NCBI GenBank assembly: GCA_022826885.1
Contig: JAJDUB010000020.1
Location: 70,140-134,139, forward strand
Direction of reading: 5' to 3'
Length of the DNA: 64,000 nt
Source: Gammaproteobacteria bacterium
GTDB taxonomy: Bacteria; Pseudomonadota; Gammaproteobacteria; Eutrophobiales; Eutrophobiaceae
The notes beneath the pieces were generated by a model. The model saw only the letters and a list, made by a program, of their open reading frames with translations, made no database searches and was not told the DNA's origin. A program made the translations under genes and the position numbers. Of this stretch, positions 61,219 through 64,000 are shown one piece after another (positions within the stretch are counted from its first letter, which is position 1; each line of letters starts with the position of its first letter).

Positions 61219-62714
61219 TGGAGACCTGGCGCAACCCGATTATCCTGCTGTTCCTGGTCCTGTACCTGGGAATGTGTATCGGCTTCGGTCTGTGGGCCAT
61301 GCGGCGCACACGATCAACAAAAGACTTCTTCATGGCGGGCCGGTCCCTGGGTCCGATTGTGCTTACCTGCGCCATTTTTTCCAGCACCCTGAGCGGTTTC
61401 GGGTTTGTCGGCGGGCCGGGACTGGTTTATTCGATGGGGATGAGTTCCGCCTTCATGGTCATCGTGTCCACGGCCGGTTTCACGATGGGATTTTTCCTGG
61501 TTTCCAAGCGGATCCGTCTGATCGCGGAACTGCGTGACAACGTCTCCCTGCCGGGCATCGTCGCGGCCCGTTACAACAGCAATCACGCGCGGTTTTTAAC
61601 CGCCCTGGCCATACTGCTTGGGGTGATGGGTTACCTGGCCGTCCAGATCCTGGCCATGGCCGTAGTCATGCAATCCATCATCAACAGCGTCGGCTGGTTC
61701 GGCTCAACCAGCCTGTTGTTCTGTATGGCGGTTTCTTCCGCGGTACTGATCTTTTATTGCGTCACGGGCGGTATCATCGCTTCCGTATATACCGACGTGA
61801 TACAGGGGTTCGCCATGGCAGTGGCAGGGATACTTATCATGTTTACCGTTTACGCGGTGTTTGACGGCAACCTTGCCGGGGCTTCCCGGGTCCTGTACGA
61901 GGATGACCCCGCGGCAATCGGACCGTTCGGTACCGAGGGCATCATCTGCGCGCTGTCCTGGTATTTCGTGTTCGGACTGGGACTGGCCGGGCAGCCGCAC
62001 ATCATCACCAAGATGATGATGACGCGGAATCTTGCCGACAACCGTTATGTTCTCCCTGCATCGATCCTCGGCTACGCCTTGTCCGGGCTGTTGTGGATCA
62101 TGCTCGGATTTGCCATGCGGGCACTGGTAATCCAGGGCGCTCACGCACCGCTGGGTTCGCCCGATATGGCTGCGGCCGAATTTCTGCAGTTCTACGCCAA
62201 CCCCGTACTGGCCGGCATCGTCTTTGCCGCGTTGTTTGCGGCGATCATGTCTACCGCGGATGGTTTCCTGAACGTGGGGACCGCCGCCGTAATTCACGAT
62301 ATCCCGATAGCCGTACGCGGCCATGCGGTGAAGAATGAACTGTTCTGGGCGCGGGTAGTTACCATATTGCTCTCCGTAATCGCCGCAGGCTTCGCCCTGT
62401 TTTCCTATTACGTGAATGAACGGCTGGTGGCCATCCTCGGGGTCTTCGGCTGGAGCACCTTCGCGGCTGCGATCGTGCCGGTGGTAGCCCTGGGTCTGAA
62501 CTGGAAACGGGCTACCGCCGCTGCTGCATGCGCATCCATCATCATCAGCCTGGCGCTCAACCTGTCACTGGAACTGTTCGCCATAGAAATACCCTGGGGC
62601 ATTCATGGCGGGTTTATTGCGCTGCTGGTGTCCATGATCAGCTTTATCGTGATCTCACTCTTGCAGACGCCGGAACCGCCGGCTGAAGATATCGACGTTG
62701 TAATGGACATGTAG
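61215..62714 (+). CDS. Sodium:solute symporter family transporter
   Basis: A 499-residue protein with about 13 membrane segments of the SSS/LeuT-fold family. It has TKDFFMAGRSLGPIVLTCAIFSSTLSGFGFVG near the start, YCVTGGIIASVYTDVIQGF mid-protein, and the sodium-site-like AALFAAIMSTADGFLNVGTAAVIHDI. The class moves solutes such as acetate, proline, pantothenate or sugars with sodium; the substrate is unknown. Translation is coupled to the small membrane protein upstream. It is convergent with the hydroxyacid dehydrogenase gene. Confidence 0.9.
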   Translation: MMETWRNPIILLFLVLYLGMCIGFGLWAMRRTRSTKDFFMAGRSLGPIVLTCAIFSSTLSGFGFVGGPGLVYSMGMSSAFMVIVSTAGFTMGFFLVSKRIRLIAELRDNVSLPGIVAARYNSNHARFLTALAILLGVMGYLAVQILAMAVVMQSIINSVGWFGSTSLLFCMAVSSAVLIFYCVTGGIIASVYTDVIQGFAMAVAGILIMFTVYAVFDGNLAGASRVLYEDDPAAIGPFGTEGIICALSWYFVFGLGLAGQPHIITKMMMTRNLADNRYVLPASILGYALSGLLWIMLGFAMRALVIQGAHAPLGSPDMAAAEFLQFYANPVLAGIVFAALFAAIMSTADGFLNVGTAAVIHDIPIAVRGHAVKNELFWARVVTILLSVIAAGFALFSYYVNERLVAILGVFGWSTFAAAIVPVVALGLNWKRATAAAACASIIISLALNLSLELFAIEIPWGIHGGFIALLVSMISFIVISLLQTPEPPAEDIDVVMDM

Positions 62715-62743
62715 CCGGATTTGTGGGCAGGTACGGCTTGTGT

Positions 62744-63883
62744 TCAATAGCCCCGCTCGATATCCACCACGTTCAACATGCGCTCGCCGTTGATGTAGCG
62801 GCGCAGGTTTTCCGTGATGACGAGGCGGTTGCGCTCAAAGCCCCGGTCGGTCATATACGAGATATGGGGCGTGATAATGACATTGGGAAGAGACCACAAC
62901 TCGTGGCCTTTGGTAAGGGGTTCAGGGTCGGTGACGTCCAGGCCCGCTCCGGCCAGTCTGCCGTTCTTCAGCGCGGCGATCAGTTCTGCGTTATCGGTGT
63001 TCTTTCCGCGTCCGATACTGATAAAGTAAGCGCCCTGTTTTACCGCGGCAAAGAATTCCCTGCCGAATATACCCGTCGTTTCCCGAGTCAGGGGCAGGGT
63101 ATTGACGACCACGTCCGCTTGTGCGGCCAGTTCCAGCAGTTCATCAGACAGGCCCACGTACTCGACAAAGTCCGGTCCCTCCCGGACGGACCGGCGCGTG
63201 GCGATGACCCGCATCCCCAGCGCCGCCGCCCGCCTTGCGACCTCGGTCCCGATACCCCCCAGCCCCACTACCAGCATGGTTTTCCCACCGATTTCAATCA
63301 TCGGGGAAGGCGTATCAGGCGGCCGCTGCCATACCTGTTCCTGCTGCAAATGATGAAAATACTGCAGGTTGCGGGTCAGCGTCATGAGCATGGCAATGAC
63401 GTGTTCCGCGATGGGCGGACCCGCGGTGTGTTGTGCATTCGTCAGGATAAAATCGGCGCCCTGCGCCTCCGGAGACATCAGGCAGCGGTCAACGCCGGTG
63501 CCGAAATACTGCAGCCAGTGCAACTTTTTTGCTGTCCTGATCAGTTGCGGGCTGCAGATGCCCAGAATCACTTCTGCTTCTTGAAGGATAGCGACTTTCT
63601 CATCGGTAAAGTCCTGACCGGTCACCGTGACGATTTCAATGCCGTCGCTGACTTTTTCCAACGACTCCAGCAGTTCATCGCGCACGCCCCAGCGTGCGGA
63701 AGGTATCATCACGACGATTTTTTCCGGCCTTTTCCACCCGGGCGACTCGCGCACGGGTTGTTCCGCTTCTACAAGGCGCAGTTGTTCAATCAGCGCCTGC
63801 GTCGCCGCATCGGGTCCCGCGGCTTTCGCAGCCGTGCTCATCAGCAACAAACAAACTGCCAGCACAGAAAAAAAGTTGTTCAT
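62744..63883 (-). CDS. Secreted D-2-hydroxyacid-dehydrogenase-family protein
   Basis: A 379-residue protein. Residues 1-22 are a signal peptide (FFSVLAVCLLLMSTAAKA-A), unusual for this cytoplasmic family. The NAD-binding motif is VGLGGIGTEVARRAAALG near residue 210. The catalytic residues appear intact: Arg in SIGRGKNTDN, a Glu/Asp in LDVTDPEPLTKGHEL and His in NVIITPHISYMTD. Members reduce 2-ketoacids with NAD(P)H. Export would need a periplasmic cofactor supply, so either it is a moonlighting protein or the signal acts as an anchor. It is convergent with the symporter. Confidence 0.85.
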   Translation of the reverse strand: MNNFFSVLAVCLLLMSTAAKAAGPDAATQALIEQLRLVEAEQPVRESPGWKRPEKIVVMIPSARWGVRDELLESLEKVSDGIEIVTVTGQDFTDEKVAILQEAEVILGICSPQLIRTAKKLHWLQYFGTGVDRCLMSPEAQGADFILTNAQHTAGPPIAEHVIAMLMTLTRNLQYFHHLQQEQVWQRPPDTPSPMIEIGGKTMLVVGLGGIGTEVARRAAALGMRVIATRRSVREGPDFVEYVGLSDELLELAAQADVVVNTLPLTRETTGIFGREFFAAVKQGAYFISIGRGKNTDNAELIAALKNGRLAGAGLDVTDPEPLTKGHELWSLPNVIITPHISYMTDRGFERNRLVITENLRRYINGERMLNVVDIERGY

Positions 63884-63933
63884 GGCGTGGTTATCGGTTC
63901 CCCTGTATCCGGTACTCTTTCCAGCGTATCAGT

Positions 63934-63999
63934 CTACCCTGCATTGGTCAAAAACCGGACAATGCTGACCATGGCTTCGGTATCAAACCGGCAATAGCG
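63934..63999 (-). CDS. C-terminal end of a DUF2779/exonuclease-like protein (partial)
   Basis: On the minus strand the frame is open from the right edge and ends at TAG 63934-63936, giving 21 residues that begin RYCRFDTEAMVSIVRFL. The YCxxDTxAMV pattern is the last helix of DUF2779-type proteins and of DnaQ-like exonuclease domains. Only the end is visible, so the call is tentative. The secreted dehydrogenase starts 50 bases downstream on the same strand. Confidence 0.4.
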   Translation of the reverse strand, partial: RYCRFDTEAMVSIVRFLTNAG

Positions 64000-64000
64000 C

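Overview
The window reads as chromosomal DNA of a heterotrophic, probably marine gammaproteobacterium. The evidence is conserved gene order: pcnB-folK-(deoxynucleoside kinase)-panB-panC; lptF/lptG divergent from pepA-holC-valS; ndk-rlmN-rodZ-hisS-yfgM-bamB-der; bamC-dapA divergent from gcvR-bcp; and tRNA-Gln-prs-rplY-pth-ychF beside rpe-trpG-trpD-trpC. Coding density is high. No intergenic stretch exceeds about 215 bases, and I see no rRNA, CRISPR array, prophage or intact insertion sequence.

Layout. Bases 1-5 kb hold the end of a ParE/RelE-type toxin, an acetylene-hydratase-like molybdoenzyme with a CmoA-like methyltransferase and a molybdopterin-binding-domain protein, and a Met/His-rich outer-membrane protein. 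Bases 5-9.2 kb are pantothenate, folate and RNA-processing genes running leftward, then tRNA-Glu. Bases 9.3-11.6 kb carry a secreted alpha/beta hydrolase and pobA. Bases 11.6-19.9 kb carry an RDD protein, lptG, lptF, pepA, holC, valS and cysE. Bases 19.9-25.5 kb are accessory: a DUF364 protein, an O-methyltransferase, a flavin monooxygenase, a YfcG-type GST, a TPR protein and a DNA glycosylase. A 1005-residue TonB-dependent receptor fills 25.6-28.6 kb. Bases 28.7-35.4 kb form a complete SUF iron-sulfur operon behind a near-consensus IscR site. It sits exactly where many relatives have the ISC operon, directly before ndk-rlmN. Bases 35.4-48.1 kb are housekeeping (rodZ, hisS, BAM lipoproteins, der, dapA, gcvR, bcp, queG). 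Bases 48.2-53.6 kb are accessory: a flavin monooxygenase fused to cytochrome b5, an orphan DNA methyltransferase, a lipoprotein cyclase, a class II aldolase, a TauE transporter and a zinc-ribbon protein. Bases 53.6-60.2 kb are trpCDG-rpe, ychF-pth-rplY-prs and tRNA-Gln. The right end has a DksA-like protein, a membrane protein coupled to a sodium:solute symporter, and a secreted D-2-hydroxyacid-dehydrogenase-like protein.

Scattered between genes are about a dozen short palindromic elements in three families, here called R1 (GGGGACGGATTT palindromes), R2 (GGGGTCAGAGTAAAA inverted pairs) and R3 (TTCCCGY...RCGGGAA hairpins ending in TCCAGT). They look like REP/BIME elements of the kind moved by RAYT transposases, but no RAYT gene is in the window. 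One R1 element appears to supply the ribosome-binding site and TTG start of the RDD gene.

The most unusual signals are the monooxygenase-cytochrome b5 fusion, the SUF operon in the ISC position, the repeat families and their hybrids, a pth gene with no ordinary start codon, and a probable leaderless pobA promoter. All functional calls rest on reading the translated sequence and recalled family motifs; no database search was run.
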